A stretch of 64,000 nt of DNA from UBA10649 sp963749905 (GTDB lineage Bacteria > Actinomycetota > Actinomycetes > S36-B12), in the NCBI GenBank assembly GCA_963749905.1, contig CAVVOF010000004.1, positions 620,001 to 684,000 of the forward strand. Reading direction: 5' to 3'. Position numbers and translations under genes: made by a program. Below the pieces are notes generated by a model that saw nothing but the letters and a program-made list of their open reading frames with translations, was not told where the DNA came from and did no database searches. Numbering within the stretch: the first letter of the stretch is position 1; every line of letters starts with the position of its first letter. Of this stretch, positions 9,519 through 17,768 are shown piece by piece.

Positions 9519-9536
9519 TAGTTGAATAGTCAATTA
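9519..9536. promoter_or_regulatory. candidate MarR-type operator
   Basis: The 18-bp imperfect palindrome TAGTTGAATAGTCAATTA (arms TAGTTGA/TCAATTA) lies in the AT-rich gap between the divergent dioxygenase (start 9498) and tmsA (start 9603). Its TTGA-N4-TCAA core is the usual MarR-family half-site pattern. No MarR gene is encoded nearby, so the regulator would be elsewhere. Confidence 0.45.
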
Positions 9537-9589
9537 CTTGATGGCGAGGGAGGTGGGGGGACCTCGGGACGAGGCCGCGCTCCCCCCAC

Positions 9590-9595
9590 TACCGT
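9590..9595 (+). promoter_or_regulatory. putative -10 box of tmsA
   Basis: TACCGT ends 7 nt before the GTG at 9603. This matches the TANNNT leaderless pattern seen elsewhere in the window and supports choosing GTG 9603 over GTG 9594 or the open frame starting at 9522. Confidence 0.4.
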
Positions 9596-9602
9596 GATCC
9601 CC

Positions 9603-11012
9603 GTGACCGCAGTGCCGCCGGAAATTGACTGGCAGGCGCGGTACCGGGCCCTCCGCGAGAGACTGCTCGCCCAGTACCGAGGCCTGCCCCCCGGCGCGCC
9701 CGTACGGCTGGCCAAGCGCACGTCCAACCTGTTCCGTCCCCGTACCGACGTGGCCACGCCCGGCCTCGACGTGGCCGCCTTCGACGGCGTCCTGCACGTC
9801 GATCCCGAGGCGCGTACCGCCGAGGTCATGGGCATGACGACGTACGAGCACCTGGTCGAGGCCACCCTCCCGTACGGCCTGATGCCGATGTGCGTGCCGC
9901 AACTGCGGACCATCACCCTCGGCGGGGCCGTCACCGGTCTCGGCATCGAGGCCGCCTCCTTCCGCAACGGCACGCCGCACGAGTCCGTCCTGGAGATGGA
10001 CGTGCTGACGGGTGCGGGCGAGATCCTGACCGTCACCGGCGCTCCCGACGATCCGCACCGCGACCTGTTCTACGGCTTCCCCAACTCGTACGGCTCACTC
10101 GGCTACGCGCTGCGGCTGCGGATCGAGCTGGAGCCGACCCGCCCGTACGTGCTGCTGCGGCACGTCCGCTTCACCAGCGCGGATGCGATGGCCGACGCAA
10201 TCTCGGAGATCGCCACGACCCGTGACTTCGAGGGGCGCCGTGTCGACTTCCTCGACGGCACCGTGTTCTCACCCGACGAGCAGTACCTGAGCGTCGGCAC
10301 GATGGTGGACGCGCCGCCGCCCGGGCTCTCCCCGAGCGACTACACCGGCATGGGCATCTACTACCGATCCATCCAGCAGCGGACGATCGACCTGCTCACC
10401 ATCCACGACTACCTGTGGCGCTGGGACACCGACTGGTTCTGGTGCTCGCGCGCATTCGGTGCGCAGAACCCCGCATTGCGGCGGGTGTGGCCGAAGTCGA
10501 AGCTGCGCAGTGACGTCTACTGGAAGCTCGTAGCGATCGAGCGGAAGCACGACCTGTCCAACCGGGTGGCGCGGCGACGCGGCCGGCCGGTGCGCGAGGC
10601 CGTCGTGCAGGACATCGAGGTGCCCGTCGACCGACTCGCCGAGTTCCTCGACTTCTTCCATCACGAGGTCGGCATCGAGCCGATCTGGGTGTGCCCGCTC
10701 CAGCAGCGCGACCCGCAGGCACGCTGGCCGCTGTACGAGTTCGACCCGGCGGTGCTCTATGTGAACGTGGGCTTCTGGTCGACCGTGCCGCTGCCCGACG
10801 GTGCGGATCCCGCCGAGGGTCGCGTCAACCGGCGTATCGAGGAAGTGGTCACGAAACTCGACGGACGCAAGTCCCTCTATTCCACTGCCTTCTACGATCG
10901 CGATACCTTCTGGTCGATTTACGGCGGTGACGACTACGCCCGGTTGAAGGCGCACTACGATCCGCAGGGCCGCCTGCGCGCGCTGTACGAGAAGGTCGTG
11001 AAGGGGAAGTAG
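9603..11012 (+). CDS. tmsA: FAD-dependent reductase for 10-methyl fatty acid synthesis
   Basis: A 469-residue oxidase/reductase with an N-terminal FAD_binding_4 domain (roughly residues 25-190; TLGGAVTGLGIEAASFRNG near the flavin) and a C-terminal substrate domain. It lies 26 bp upstream of a cyclopropane-synthase-like methyltransferase. This order and pairing is that of tmsA-tmsB (bfaA-bfaB in mycobacteria). There the methyltransferase turns oleoyl phospholipid into a 10-methylene intermediate and the flavoenzyme reduces it to 10-methyl stearoyl (tuberculostearic) chains. Function is inferred from the pair; a DWARF1-like sterol or sugar oxidoreductase is the alternative if unpaired. The frame extends to 9522 but the -10-like TACCGT favours 9603. 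Confidence 0.82.
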   Translation: MTAVPPEIDWQARYRALRERLLAQYRGLPPGAPVRLAKRTSNLFRPRTDVATPGLDVAAFDGVLHVDPEARTAEVMGMTTYEHLVEATLPYGLMPMCVPQLRTITLGGAVTGLGIEAASFRNGTPHESVLEMDVLTGAGEILTVTGAPDDPHRDLFYGFPNSYGSLGYALRLRIELEPTRPYVLLRHVRFTSADAMADAISEIATTRDFEGRRVDFLDGTVFSPDEQYLSVGTMVDAPPPGLSPSDYTGMGIYYRSIQQRTIDLLTIHDYLWRWDTDWFWCSRAFGAQNPALRRVWPKSKLRSDVYWKLVAIERKHDLSNRVARRRGRPVREAVVQDIEVPVDRLAEFLDFFHHEVGIEPIWVCPLQQRDPQARWPLYEFDPAVLYVNVGFWSTVPLPDGADPAEGRVNRRIEEVVTKLDGRKSLYSTAFYDRDTFWSIYGGDDYARLKAHYDPQGRLRALYEKVVKGK

Positions 11013-11038
11013 GACGAGGTAGAAGGGCAGGGCATGGC

Positions 11039-12307
11039 ATGGCTGCGATGAGGCTCGCTGACGCGTTCCAGCTCGTCGTCCCCGCGGAGCGGGGCGTGGG
11101 CTTCCGGGCATACGACGGGTCGACGGCCGGCCCGGCGAACGCCGACGTCACGCTGGAGATCCGCAGCCCGCGCGCCGTCCAGTACCTGGCCAGCGCACCG
11201 TCGCAGCTGGGCCTCGCCCGCGCATACGTCACCGGCGACCTCGAGATCGTCGGCGACGCCTACACGGCCCTCAGCCGTCTGTACCCGATCACGTGGGACC
11301 ACATCAGCTGGAGCGACCGCCTGAAGCTGGCCCGGCAGTTCGCGCCGAAGGCGGTGCACCGGCCGGCGCCGCCGCCGCAGGAGCGAACGCTCAACGGCCG
11401 CCGGCACTCGAAGAACCGCGATGCAGAGGCGATCCACCACCACTACGACGTCAGCAACCGCTTCTACTCGTGGGTGCTGGGCCCTTCCATGGCGTACACC
11501 TGCGCCGTCTTCCCGTCGCGGGACGCGTCCCTCGAGGAGGCGCAGGAGGAGAAGTTCGACCTGGTGTGCCGCAAGCTGGGCCTCGAGCCCGGGATGCGCC
11601 TGCTCGACGTCGGCTGCGGCTGGGGCGGCATGGTCATGCACGCCGTCAAGCACTACGGGGTTACCGCGATCGGCGTCACGCTGTCGGAGCAGCAGGCGCG
11701 CTACGGCCAGGAGTCGATCGAGCAGGCCGGACTGACCGGACAGGCCGAGATCCGCTTCAGCGACTACCGCAACGTCGCCGAGTCCGGCTTCGACGCGGTC
11801 TCGTCCATCGGTCTCACCGAACACATCGGCCGGGCGAACTACCCGTCGTACTTCGCCTTCCTGTACAGCAAGCTGCGCCCCGAGGGCCGACTCCTCAACC
11901 ACACCATCACCCGTCCCAACGACGGTTGGGTGAGCCACTTCCGCAAGTCCTTCATCAACCGCTACGTCTTCCCGGACGGCGAGCTGTCCGGCCCGAGCCA
12001 GGTCATGACGGCCATGAACTCCGCCGGCTTCGAGATCCGGCACGCGGAGAACCTCCGCGAGCACTACGCGCTGACGCTGCGGCACTGGTGCGAGAACCTC
12101 GAGGACCACTGGGACGAGGCGGTCGCAGAGGCCGGCCTGGGCACCGCCCGCGTGTGGCGGCTGTACATGGCCGCGTCGAGACTCGGGTTCGACATCAACA
12201 TGATCGAGCTGCACCAGATGCTGGGCGTGAAGCTCGGGCCTGGCGGGTCCTCCGGGATGCCGTTGCGACCGGGATTCGACCGAGCGCCGCTCGCGGTGCC
12301 CGCCTAG
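11039..12307 (+). CDS. tmsB: SAM-dependent fatty acid 10-methylene synthase, cyclopropane-synthase family
   Basis: The 422-residue protein is a Cfa/CmaA-type methyltransferase: an N-terminal helical lipid-binding part (about 1-125), then HHHYDVSNRFYSWVLG, the SAM-binding glycine loop LLDVGCGWGG (near residue 190), and TEHIG of the active site. Paired with the preceding flavoenzyme it is expected to methylate C10 of oleoyl chains in phospholipids rather than form a cyclopropane ring. The start ATG is the second of two close ATGs; the weak ribosome site GAAGGG precedes both. Probably co-transcribed with tmsA. Confidence 0.85.
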   Translation: MAAMRLADAFQLVVPAERGVGFRAYDGSTAGPANADVTLEIRSPRAVQYLASAPSQLGLARAYVTGDLEIVGDAYTALSRLYPITWDHISWSDRLKLARQFAPKAVHRPAPPPQERTLNGRRHSKNRDAEAIHHHYDVSNRFYSWVLGPSMAYTCAVFPSRDASLEEAQEEKFDLVCRKLGLEPGMRLLDVGCGWGGMVMHAVKHYGVTAIGVTLSEQQARYGQESIEQAGLTGQAEIRFSDYRNVAESGFDAVSSIGLTEHIGRANYPSYFAFLYSKLRPEGRLLNHTITRPNDGWVSHFRKSFINRYVFPDGELSGPSQVMTAMNSAGFEIRHAENLREHYALTLRHWCENLEDHWDEAVAEAGLGTARVWRLYMAASRLGFDINMIELHQMLGVKLGPGGSSGMPLRPGFDRAPLAVPA

Positions 12308-12372
12308 GCCCGGTAATGCCCGTTGGCGGATACTTGACCAACCTGAACAATCTCTTCCTACGAAGCTTCCGG

Positions 12373-12378
12373 TAGCCT
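12373..12378 (+). promoter_or_regulatory. putative -10 box of the secreted protein gene
   Basis: TAGCCT ends 6 nt before the ATG at 12385, leaving no room for a ribosome site, so a leaderless transcript is likely. A TTGACC at 12334-12339 is too far upstream to serve as its -35 with standard spacing. Confidence 0.5.
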
Positions 12379-12384
12379 GACGCC

Positions 12385-14910
12385 ATGAACACGGGGACGA
12401 GCGTCGCCTGGCGACGCATCGCGGTAGCTGTCGGCGTGCTTGCCCTAGTCGCGGCGCCCCTGCCACTGCTGGTCGCCGGCCCAGCGAGTGCGGCCACCGT
12501 TCCGGTCACGTGCAGCAACTCGAGTTCCAGCCTCACCGTCACCGTGGACGAGGTCGTGTCGTTCGGTGGCGTGCCGTCCGGCTGCACCTTCCTGAGCAAC
12601 TCCTCGTCCGGGAACCTCGACCGCGTGAGCGACTTCGGGTTCGTGGCCTTCGCGGTCGGCTCGGGCAGCATGCTGCAGCTCATGCAGGACGGGGACGGGG
12701 TGCAGGTCCTCAACAGCGTCAACGTCACCATCGTGGCCAAGCCAACCCCGACTCCCACCCCCACGCCGTCAGAGTCGAGCCCGACGTCCAGCCCGACGTC
12801 CAGCCCGACGTCGTCGGCTGGGCCCACCGCGACGCAAAGCGGTACCAGCGCGACGGCCACGGCCACGCCCGAGCCCACCGACCCACCGTTCGCCACCGAC
12901 TCCAACCGGCCGAAGAAGTCGCAGCGGCTGTCGCCCAAGGACATCAGGCCGATCGCCGGCTCCAAGCCCGGCGAGGTCATCTTCCTCGCCGAGAACGGCA
13001 ATCCGCTCCAGTTGCTCGCCATGTCCGGCGCCACGGGCGGCATCACCGTCGTGGACAAGGGCCTCAACTACTCCACACGTCCGGCCAACTGGCAGCGGCT
13101 CGGCTATGGCGACACCTGCTGGACGTACGCGGGGTATGCCGACGTGCAGGGCTTCGTCCTGCCGGTGGCCACGCCGCCATTCAGCACCGTCCCGGCCAAC
13201 TGGCTCTTCACCTCCGCGATCCTCGGCACGGCAACCGGCAACACCACCTACCTGAACCCCACGCCGGGACAGGTGGTGGACGCGGGCGGTCGGGATATTG
13301 CCACCCTCACCCTCTGCGCCGAGGGCGTCCCCAACGCGCTGGTCGACGGCGCTGCGTCGACTCGCGGCAAGAGCGTGGCTCCGGCCGCCAAAACTCCGGG
13401 CAATTCGCGACAGTGGTGCCACGTGCCCCCCGGTCAGGGCCCCAACGGTCCCGGCCGTCTGGTCGGCGGAGGCGGAGGCCACCCGCACGCGTATGACTAC
13501 CGACCCATCAATGGCCAGTGCACTCGTGGACTTCCCGTCCTGAACCCGGTGACCTCGAGCACAACCGGCGGAACGACGACGTCCCCCAGCACCACCACGT
13601 CGAGCCAGCAGCCGGTGCCCGAGAAGACCGTCCCGATGTGCCAGGCAACCGTGGACCCCGCCAGGCCGTACATCTACGTGCCGGCCGTGCCGCTCAGCCA
13701 GCTGCCGTCACCAGCGGCTCGCGGGGAGAACCTCTATCCGCAGCCCGGTTGGTCCAGCATCATCCCCAAGACCAAGGACTACCCCGGCCAGAACTGGACG
13801 ACGGCCGGCGAGGCGATCTTCAACTTCAACTGCAACGTGTCGCCGGCAACTCCCACGCCGGAGCCGACGCTGACCCCCACTCCCTCGCCGACCGCCGTGC
13901 CCACGCCGGCGCCCGTCCTCACGCCCAGGCCCGACCCTCTCCAGCCGGTCTGCCGGGCAACGAGGGACGAGCAGAATCCGTATCGCCTCGAGACCGTGCG
14001 TACCAGCCAGATCGTGGCCACCGGGGGCGACCGCCTCTACCCGACTGCCGGCTGGACGGACATCCTCCCGCCGGCGCCCAATCTGCTGAACGGCCAGAAC
14101 TGGTCGGCCGGGGAAAGCCTGCTCCGCGACGCCACGCCCGCCTGCACGATGACGGTCGTGGTACCCGTGCCGCAGCAGCCCATCAGCGGGTTCTCGCCGG
14201 GTCCCCAGCCGACCCAGGCGCCCGATGTCACCGGCTTCTCGCCGGGCATCGTCGTCACCCCGCTCCCGCAGCCATCCTTCACCGGCTACGGCACGATCAC
14301 GCCCTGGCCGCCGCTGCAGCCGATCCCGATGAAGGGGACTGGCAAGGACCCGGACCCGACGAAGTACCTGACTCCGAGTCCGTACCCGACGCCGCCATCT
14401 CCGACGCCCACGCCCACGCTGACCCCGTCGCCTGATCCGACGCCGCCGTCGCCGACGCCGTCACCGACGCTGACCCCGCCGACTCCCACGGTGACGGTCA
14501 CCCCGATCGCCCAGCCGTCGTTCATCGACTTCGGGCCGGTGTGTGGGGGCGGGCCGTGCCTGATCCCGCCGCTGCAGCGCCCTTCCGAGCCGAACAGCGC
14601 GGTCATCAAGGTCCCCACCAAGCTGGACAACGGCAGCACGCCGACGCCGACCGCCAGCGCGACGCCGGAGCCTTCGAGCACGCCGACCGCCACACCCGAC
14701 ACCGGGGCACCAGTCGGTGGCCGCGTCACCTTCCTGCTGACCAACGGGCCGGACACCGTCACGTACACGACGACCGTCGACCAGCTGGTGACGGTGGCCG
14801 TGCCGACGACCAGCACCACGACGACGACCACTCCGAAGCCGACCAAGCCCGACATCCCGACGGCTGTGCCCGCCGGCCGCTCCCGGCTGCTCGACCTGCT
14901 TCTGAACTGA
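12385..14910 (+). CDS. large secreted Pro/Thr-rich protein with two internal repeats
   Basis: Not a recognised family. The 841 residues begin with a signal peptide (hydrophobic 12-33, AxA site GPASA before residue 38). A small Ser-rich domain with two cysteines follows, then a low-complexity Pro/Thr/Ser linker (about 115-170). Next are a Cys-containing domain (about 180-385, with CWTYAGYADVQGF and a GGGGGHPHAYDYRP stretch) and two related modules of about 65 residues. Each module starts CQAT or CRAT, contains SQL or SQI, LYPxxGW and GQNW, and ends with a cysteine (about 415-485 and 530-595). Then come GFSPG repeats, long PT-rich linkers with ITPWPPLQP, and a last small domain. No sortase motif or C-terminal anchor is present, so secretion into the medium or non-covalent wall binding is likely. 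Confidence 0.75.
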   Translation: MNTGTSVAWRRIAVAVGVLALVAAPLPLLVAGPASAATVPVTCSNSSSSLTVTVDEVVSFGGVPSGCTFLSNSSSGNLDRVSDFGFVAFAVGSGSMLQLMQDGDGVQVLNSVNVTIVAKPTPTPTPTPSESSPTSSPTSSPTSSAGPTATQSGTSATATATPEPTDPPFATDSNRPKKSQRLSPKDIRPIAGSKPGEVIFLAENGNPLQLLAMSGATGGITVVDKGLNYSTRPANWQRLGYGDTCWTYAGYADVQGFVLPVATPPFSTVPANWLFTSAILGTATGNTTYLNPTPGQVVDAGGRDIATLTLCAEGVPNALVDGAASTRGKSVAPAAKTPGNSRQWCHVPPGQGPNGPGRLVGGGGGHPHAYDYRPINGQCTRGLPVLNPVTSSTTGGTTTSPSTTTSSQQPVPEKTVPMCQATVDPARPYIYVPAVPLSQLPSPAARGENLYPQPGWSSIIPKTKDYPGQNWTTAGEAIFNFNCNVSPATPTPEPTLTPTPSPTAVPTPAPVLTPRPDPLQPVCRATRDEQNPYRLETVRTSQIVATGGDRLYPTAGWTDILPPAPNLLNGQNWSAGESLLRDATPACTMTVVVPVPQQPISGFSPGPQPTQAPDVTGFSPGIVVTPLPQPSFTGYGTITPWPPLQPIPMKGTGKDPDPTKYLTPSPYPTPPSPTPTPTLTPSPDPTPPSPTPSPTLTPPTPTVTVTPIAQPSFIDFGPVCGGGPCLIPPLQRPSEPNSAVIKVPTKLDNGSTPTPTASATPEPSSTPTATPDTGAPVGGRVTFLLTNGPDTVTYTTTVDQLVTVAVPTTSTTTTTTPKPTKPDIPTAVPAGRSRLLDLLLN

Positions 14911-14923
14911 GCAGTTACCCCCT

Positions 14924-15015
14924 CAGATTTGCACCGCTTCCCGGTGCAAATCAACGGAAATCTGCCGATCCCGGTTCAGTTCTGCAGAACTGAACCGGGA
15001 AGCGGTGCAAATCTG
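14924..15015. repeat. 92-bp multi-palindrome element, family A copy 1
   Basis: Three nested pairings are visible. The left end is a hairpin (GATTTGCACCG at 14926-14936 pairing with 14942-14952). The right half holds a perfect 32-bp palindrome (14969-15000). The first 19 bases of the left arm (14926-14944) can instead pair with the extreme right end (14995-15013). It lies 13 bp past the stop codon of the secreted protein gene and before the hydrogenase operon. Copies of the same 92-bp length lie at 28225 and 43097, with variants at 42851 and 63325. Confidence 0.92.
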
Positions 15016-15189
15016 CCGGGAGGGGCCGGTCCGGGGGTCGCCAGCCGACTTAGGAGAGCCTTTCCCGCAGAGCGGGACGCGCAGGGGAATTTTTCACAAG
15101 ATCACGCTTCCGGGAGTCCGCGTTGGCATCATTTCCGCTACGCGGCCATGGCCGATCCTGCTTCGCCTGCGTCTATCTCGGAGGTGCAC

Positions 15190-15717
15190 GTGTCCGTGAC
15201 CGATCTCCCCGCCAACACCGACGCCCTCGATGCGATGCTCGCGGATCCGGAGATCCGCCAGTCGCTGGCCGTCATCGTCGCCAACGCCCCCACTCTCGCG
15301 GCACTGGCCGCCATGGGCACCGGGCTCCTGCAACGCGGCCCCGAGCTGATGGACAACGTCAACGCCACCGTGCTGACGCTGCGCGAGCAGTTACAGGACA
15401 ACGAGCGCGGCACCAATCTCCGAACGGCGGTGAGCGCCCTGGCCGAGCTCGCACCCATCGCCGACACCTTGGCGTCCCGTGAGGAGACCATCACCGGGCT
15501 CCTCGACTCCGCCATCCTCCGACCGGAGATCGTCCAGGTCGTCGGCACCTTCGGTGAAGCAGCCCTCGAGGCCGACAAGCGCACCCGCGGCCGGCAGGCC
15601 CAGGTCGGCAGCATCTTCGCCCTCAACCGCGTGCTGAAGGAGCCGGAGGTCCAGGAGACCCTCGCCTTCCTCGTCGAGTTCGCGCGCGTCTTCGGGAAGC
15701 ACCAGAGGGAGGGCTGA
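15190..15717 (+). CDS. DUF1641-like protein, first gene of the hydrogenase operon
   Basis: The 175-residue helical protein has no cysteine cluster or membrane helix. Its C-terminal segment KEPEVQETLAFLVEFARVFG resembles the DUF1641 signature, and the first half repeats a similar helix (ADPEIRQSLAVIVANAPTL). GTG 15190 is chosen because GGAGG lies 6 nt upstream; an in-frame ATG at 15148 is possible. Its stop overlaps hypA (TGATG), so it is translationally coupled to hydrogenase maturation genes. In Mycobacterium the gene next to the Huc subunits encodes HucM, a helical scaffold and quinone-delivery protein. By position this protein could serve a similar role, but that is inference. Confidence 0.65.
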   Translation: MSVTDLPANTDALDAMLADPEIRQSLAVIVANAPTLAALAAMGTGLLQRGPELMDNVNATVLTLREQLQDNERGTNLRTAVSALAELAPIADTLASREETITGLLDSAILRPEIVQVVGTFGEAALEADKRTRGRQAQVGSIFALNRVLKEPEVQETLAFLVEFARVFGKHQREG

Positions 15718-16082
15718 TGCACGAGCTCTCCGTCGCGCACGCGGTGGTCACCACCGTCGTCAACGCCCTTCCGTCGCCCACGCCCCGGGTGACGCAGGTG
15801 CGCCTGCGCATCGGCGAGCTGTCCGGCATCGTCCCCCAGGCCCTCGAGTTCGCGTACGACGTGGCTGCCCAGGGCACGCCACTCGCCGACGCCGCCCTCG
15901 TCATCGAGCGCAGCCCGATCGTCATCGCCTGCCCGACCTGCGGAGAGCAGGAACTCGCGTCTGCCCGCGACTTCAGCTGCCCGTCGTGCGACCAGCCGTG
16001 CGGCTCGGTCGTGAGCGGCCAGGAGATGGAGATCCTCGACGTCACCCTCGAGGATGCCGAGCTCGTGGAGTCGGTGCCATGA
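15717..16082 (+). CDS. hypA: hydrogenase nickel incorporation protein HypA
   Basis: HypA delivers nickel to the hydrogenase large subunit together with HypB. The 121-residue protein starts MHELSV, whose His2 and Glu3 are nickel ligands. It has two CxxC pairs (CPTCGEQE and CPSCDQPCG, residues about 73-95) that bind the structural zinc. It overlaps the preceding gene by one base and hypB by four (ATGA). Confidence 0.95.
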   Translation: MHELSVAHAVVTTVVNALPSPTPRVTQVRLRIGELSGIVPQALEFAYDVAAQGTPLADAALVIERSPIVIACPTCGEQELASARDFSCPSCDQPCGSVVSGQEMEILDVTLEDAELVESVP

Positions 16083-16753
16083 CCGCCCGCATCGTCGACC
16101 TGCGCAAGGGCGTCCTCGAGAAGAACGACCTGCTCGCGGAGTCACTGCGCGCGCAGTTCGCCGATGCGGACCTTCGGGTCAGCAACTGGGTGTCCAGTCC
16201 GGGCACTGGGAAGACCGCCCTCCTCGAGGTACTCCTCACGCACGCAGTGGCGGACGGCATCCGCCCGGCGGCGCTCGTGGGCGACTGCGCCACGGACAAC
16301 GACGCCCAGCGCCTCGCGCGCAGCGGCGCGCCCGTGCGCCAGATCGTCACCGAGAGCATGTGTCACCTCGAGGGCGACATGATCGCCGCGCACCTCGAGG
16401 GCTGGGACCTGAACCAGCTCGACCTGCTCGTCATCGAGAACGTGGGCAACCTCGTGTGCCCGACCGCGTACGACCTGGGTGAGGACACCCGCGTGGCGCT
16501 GCTCAGCGTCACCGAGGGGGAGGACAAGCCCCTGAAGTACCCACAGTTGTTCCACTCGGCGGACGTCATCGTCATCACGAAGACGGACATCGCCGCCGCG
16601 GTGGAATGGGATCGGGAGGCCGCCCTGGCCGCGATCCGTGCAGTGAACCCGACGGCCCCGGTCGTCGAGACGTCATCTCGCACTGGTGATGGCGTCAGCG
16701 AATTGCTGAACATGCTGTTGATTCCATCACCACAACTGCAGGAGGCACCGTGA
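16079..16753 (+). CDS. hypB: hydrogenase nickel incorporation GTPase HypB
   Basis: A 224-residue SIMIBI GTPase whose hydrolysis drives nickel transfer to the apo-large subunit. The P-loop SSPGTGKT lies near residues 38-45. The metal-site segment GNLVCPTAYDLGED near residue 123, and TKTD for guanine recognition, are present. It has no N-terminal histidine-rich nickel store and no CxxCGC motif, so it is a minimal HypB. GTGA overlap with the small subunit gene implies coupled translation. Confidence 0.95.
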   Translation: MTARIVDLRKGVLEKNDLLAESLRAQFADADLRVSNWVSSPGTGKTALLEVLLTHAVADGIRPAALVGDCATDNDAQRLARSGAPVRQIVTESMCHLEGDMIAAHLEGWDLNQLDLLVIENVGNLVCPTAYDLGEDTRVALLSVTEGEDKPLKYPQLFHSADVIVITKTDIAAAVEWDREAALAAIRAVNPTAPVVETSSRTGDGVSELLNMLLIPSPQLQEAP

Positions 16754-17724
16754 CATCCGTGCTCTGGTTCCAGGGCGGCGCGTGCAGCGGCAACACCATG
16801 TCGTTCATCAACGCAGCCGAACCCTCGGTCGTCGACCTGATCGTCGACTACGGCCTGGAGATCGTCTACCACCCGACGCTGTCGATGGAGATCGGCAAGG
16901 TCGCGCAGGATCTCTTCTGGTCGTATGCCAACGGCGAGAAGGAGATCGACATCTTCGTCTACGAGGGCTCGGTGATCGAGGGTCCCAACGGCACGGGTCG
17001 CTTCGACATGTTCGCCGAACGCCCGATGAAGGACTGGGTGAACGACATCGCGCCCAAGGCCGGCATCGTGGTGGCCATCGGCGACTGCGCGACGTGGGGC
17101 GGCCTGCCGGCCGTTCCGCCGAACCCGTCGGAGAGCCGCGGGCTGCAGTTCGACCGTGGCGGCAAGCGAGGCGGCTTCCTCGGGCCGGACTTCGTCAGCC
17201 GCCTCGGGCTGCCCGTCATCAACATCCCGGGCTGCCCCGCTCACCCCGACTGGATCTCCCAGATCATCGTCGCGCTGGCGGCCGGTCGCGTCGGCGACCT
17301 CGCCCTCGACGAGCTGCAGAGGCCGGCGACGTTCTTCACGTCCTTCACGCAGACCGGCTGCACGCGCGTGCAGTTCTACACCTACAAGCAGGACCCGCCG
17401 AGCTTCGGCCAGGGCATGCGCACCGGCTGCCTGTTCTACGAGTTCGGCTGCCGCGGACCGATGACCCACTCCCCCTGCAACCGGATCCTGTGGAACCGCC
17501 AGTCGTCGAAGACGCGCGCGGGCCATCCCTGCACCGGCTGCACCGAGCCCGGGTTCCCGCACGGCGATCTCGAGCTCGGCACGGTCTTCAAGACGCAGAA
17601 GGTCGCCGGCGTCATCCCCAAGGACGAGCCCGCTGGCATGGATGCGGGTTCCTACATGGCCCTCGCCGGACTCTCGCGCGCGGTGGCGCCGAAGTGGTCC
17701 AAGGAAGACATGTTCGTCGTCTGA
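16750..17724 (+). CDS. hucS: [NiFe]-hydrogenase small subunit, group 2a (Huc-like)
   Basis: Carries the iron-sulfur relay that takes electrons from the active site. The 324-residue protein has no Tat signal and no membrane helix, so it is cytoplasmic, as in group 2. It has exactly nine cysteines: C12, C113, C162 (proximal), C204, C227, C234 (distal) and C243, C261, C264 (medial). The usual CxxC of the proximal site is GGAC and the usual distal histidine (HxxC) is Gln201. Each cluster therefore has three Cys ligands, which agrees with the three [3Fe-4S] clusters known in mycobacterial Huc, a high-affinity oxygen-insensitive enzyme. GTG start with AGGAGG in the end of hypB. The symbol is given by similarity to Huc. 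Confidence 0.9.
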   Translation: MTSVLWFQGGACSGNTMSFINAAEPSVVDLIVDYGLEIVYHPTLSMEIGKVAQDLFWSYANGEKEIDIFVYEGSVIEGPNGTGRFDMFAERPMKDWVNDIAPKAGIVVAIGDCATWGGLPAVPPNPSESRGLQFDRGGKRGGFLGPDFVSRLGLPVINIPGCPAHPDWISQIIVALAAGRVGDLALDELQRPATFFTSFTQTGCTRVQFYTYKQDPPSFGQGMRTGCLFYEFGCRGPMTHSPCNRILWNRQSSKTRAGHPCTGCTEPGFPHGDLELGTVFKTQKVAGVIPKDEPAGMDAGSYMALAGLSRAVAPKWSKEDMFVV

Positions 17725-17768
17725 CGAGCTGCCCACGACAACGCTGACTCACAGGAGATAGAGACAAC

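Noticed and set aside
10955..12466. 503-codon minus-strand frame over tmsB
   Set aside because: Antisense shadow; TmsB motifs are unambiguous on the plus strand.
14340..14520. Short PT-rich tandem repeats considered as a CRISPR or DNA repeat array
   Set aside because: They are degenerate Pro-Thr codon repeats within the secreted protein; no regular repeat-spacer pattern.
14929..15189. N-terminal extension of the DUF1641 frame through the family A repeat (HRFPVQ...)
   Set aside because: Similar peptides arise from every family A copy simply because the DNA is repeated; a GGAGG site places the start at 15190.
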